From positions 1 through 7,301 of the forward strand of contig JAQUJQ010000073.1 of assembly GCA_028680875.1 (NCBI GenBank): 7,301 nucleotides of DNA, given 5' to 3'. Below the pieces are notes generated by a model that made no database searches, was not told the DNA's origin, and saw only the letters and a list, made by a program, of their open reading frames with translations. The translations under genes and the position numbers were made by a program. Origin of the DNA: Eubacteriales bacterium. GTDB lineage: Bacteria > Bacillota > Clostridia > Peptostreptococcales > Anaerovoracaceae. Below are positions 6,304 through 7,301 of the stretch, in pieces (the first letter of the stretch is position 1; the number at the start of each line of letters is the position of its first letter).

Positions 6304-6386
6304 CCCATTCAATTTACGGCTTACCTTGCATTCCCGATAGGCATTGCAGACGGCCACTCTGTCAATAAAATGCCGGCCCATTCAAT
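6304..6386. repeat. Pair of direct repeats CCCATTCAAT
   Basis: CCCATTCAAT occurs at 6304-6313 and 6377-6386, with extra flanking matches (14 of 17 positions from 6300 and 6373). The copies are 73 bp apart, close to seven helical turns, in the 227-nt spacer between the ABC binding-protein gene and the DeoR gene. No coding sequence or clear terminator is visible in this spacer. They may be regulator sites for the DeoR gene or a duplication remnant. Confidence 0.4.
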
Positions 6387-6450
6387 ATAGAAGGAGAACG
6401 AACCGGCAACGGGCAATCCCTATTTAGCACCTTGTATTATTAATTAATTT

Positions 6451-7301
6451 TTATTTTCCAACGATGGGAACAACTTCTCTGTCAAACCTGTCAATCCAAT
6501 CCGCATGTACCTTATCAAGTGCAGCCCAATCTGCGAAAATCAAATCGTCTACCTGGTCTGTGCCGTAAACAATCCGCTCCAGCAACGCTTTATCGGTAAT
6601 CACGGTATTTTTATTGGTTGGACCATAAATGATAATTTCTGCCATTGTTTTCTGATAATCAGCATCCAAACACATGTTAATAAATGCATGAGCTAGGTTG
6701 GGCGCTTTTGCTCCTTTCGGAATGCTGAGTTCCGTAACGCAGGCATAGGCACCTTCTTCCGGTGTAACAAAATCCACCAGTACACCATCGTCTTTCAAGC
6801 CATAGGCTCTTCCGCTCCACCAAGGCGCAATACTGATTTCTCCAGTGGTAAACATATCTGCCATGTTAGCAGTAGACGCTGACAGGGTTTTTAAATTTCC
6901 TGCCAATTCTTTATAAGCGACCCATCCGGGTTCAGCATTTTCATAGGTCCCACCATTCTGTGTGTTGGTCTGTATAAAAAACTGAACGCCTCCTGTGTCC
7001 TCCATCCTGTTGATTGCAATTTTTTTAGCATATTCATCTTTCCAAAAATCTTTCCAGGAGGTTGGCTGAGTTTGTACAAGATCTGTTCGATAGCAGATCC
7101 CGTAGGCGCCCCAATTGAAAGCAAGTCCCAATCCGGATGGATCGATAGCCTTGTCATACAGCTCCTTGTAATTGGGAATTTTGGAAAGATCCAGCTTCAT
7201 GTACAAATCCGGGGAGACCTCCTTTGCCAAATTGATATCATCTTCCAAGCATACATCGACACTGGGTGCGCTTCCTTCTGCAATTCTTTTTGAAAATTGA
7301 T
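6451..7301 (-). CDS. ABC transporter substrate-binding protein, spermidine/putrescine (PotD-like) type (5' partial)
   Basis: The C-terminal 282 residues of an extracytoplasmic solute-binding protein; the frame stays open through the right edge, so the signal peptide and first lobe start are missing. The leucine codon near 7248 is internal, not a start. Similarity to the SBP_bac_8/PotD class is seen in PSVDVCLEDD (12-21), LDLSKIPNYKEL (36-47), GLAFNWGAYGICYRTDL (58-74), SWKDFWKDEYAKKIA (81-95), GEISIAPWWSGRA (153-165), ELSIPKGAKAPNLAHAFINMCLD (190-212), IYGPTNKN (224-231) and the closing WIDRFDREVVPIVGK. Such proteins capture polyamines or other small charged solutes outside the membrane for an ABC permease. 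Permease and ATPase genes are not in view and would lie upstream of this gene, beyond the window. No convincing terminator follows the stop. Family confident, ligand unknown. Confidence 0.9.
   Translation of the reverse strand, partial: QFSKRIAEGSAPSVDVCLEDDINLAKEVSPDLYMKLDLSKIPNYKELYDKAIDPSGLGLAFNWGAYGICYRTDLVQTQPTSWKDFWKDEYAKKIAINRMEDTGGVQFFIQTNTQNGGTYENAEPGWVAYKELAGNLKTLSASTANMADMFTTGEISIAPWWSGRAYGLKDDGVLVDFVTPEEGAYACVTELSIPKGAKAPNLAHAFINMCLDADYQKTMAEIIIYGPTNKNTVITDKALLERIVYGTDQVDDLIFADWAALDKVHADWIDRFDREVVPIVGK

Noticed and set aside
6360..6365. Perfect TTGACA (-35 consensus) on the minus strand before the DeoR gene
   Set aside because: No -10-like hexamer occurs 16-18 nt downstream (GCCTAT at 17), so a promoter here is not supported.
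6371..6408. TGCCGG/CCGGCA inverted repeat as terminator of the binding-protein gene
   Set aside because: The stem is only 6 bp with a 26-nt loop and no T-run on the minus strand.
1..7301. Mobile element, CRISPR, tRNA, selenocysteine element or defence gene
   Set aside because: No transposase or integrase motifs, no regularly spaced repeats, no tRNA-like cloverleaf, no in-frame UGA in a family-matching gene, and no nuclease or toxin domains were seen.

Overview
The window looks like chromosomal DNA of a low-to-moderate GC Bacillota, most likely an anaerobic Clostridia-type organism. This rests on strong AGGAGG-type ribosome binding sites, AT-rich spacers, and the mix of OmpR/PhoB-type regulator, YtcJ-like amidohydrolase, YgeY-like M20 hydrolase and SSS/DUF3311 transporter. 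It is an inference from style and content; no species marker is present. I see no rRNA, tRNA, CRISPR array, insertion sequence or phage gene.

Layout. Plus strand: the 3' end of a winged-helix response regulator (1-282), a 134-nt spacer with a candidate promoter, then a two-gene unit of an amidohydrolase family 3 enzyme (417-2018) and an M20 metallohydrolase of the YgeY type (2054-3364). A 188-nt convergent spacer follows, holding three stem-loops. Minus strand, read from right to left: a 5'-truncated polyamine-type ABC substrate-binding protein (6451-7301), a DeoR-family regulator (5474-6223), a 203-nt AT-rich control region with a perfect 10-bp inverted repeat and other palindromes, then a DUF3311 small membrane protein (5028-5270) overlapping by 4 nt (ATGA) an SSS-type sodium:solute symporter (3553-5031).

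Reading of the whole (inference): a small uptake-and-hydrolysis island. The symporter pair probably imports an organic nitrogen or amide compound, and the two cytoplasmic metal-dependent hydrolases cleave amide-type bonds in it or in its products. The DeoR protein is the obvious local regulator. The substrate cannot be told from sequence. The ABC binding protein may belong to the same theme or to a neighbouring transport operon beyond the right edge. The regions upstream of the hydrolase pair and of the transporter pair share two short motifs in the same order, the second lying close to each candidate -10. This would fit co-regulation but is statistically modest.

All genes look ordinary and intact apart from the two cut by the window edges. 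The most testable points are the paired regulatory motifs, the inverted repeat in front of the transporter operon, and the pairing of a YgeY-like hydrolase with a YtcJ-like enzyme rather than with selenium or purine genes.
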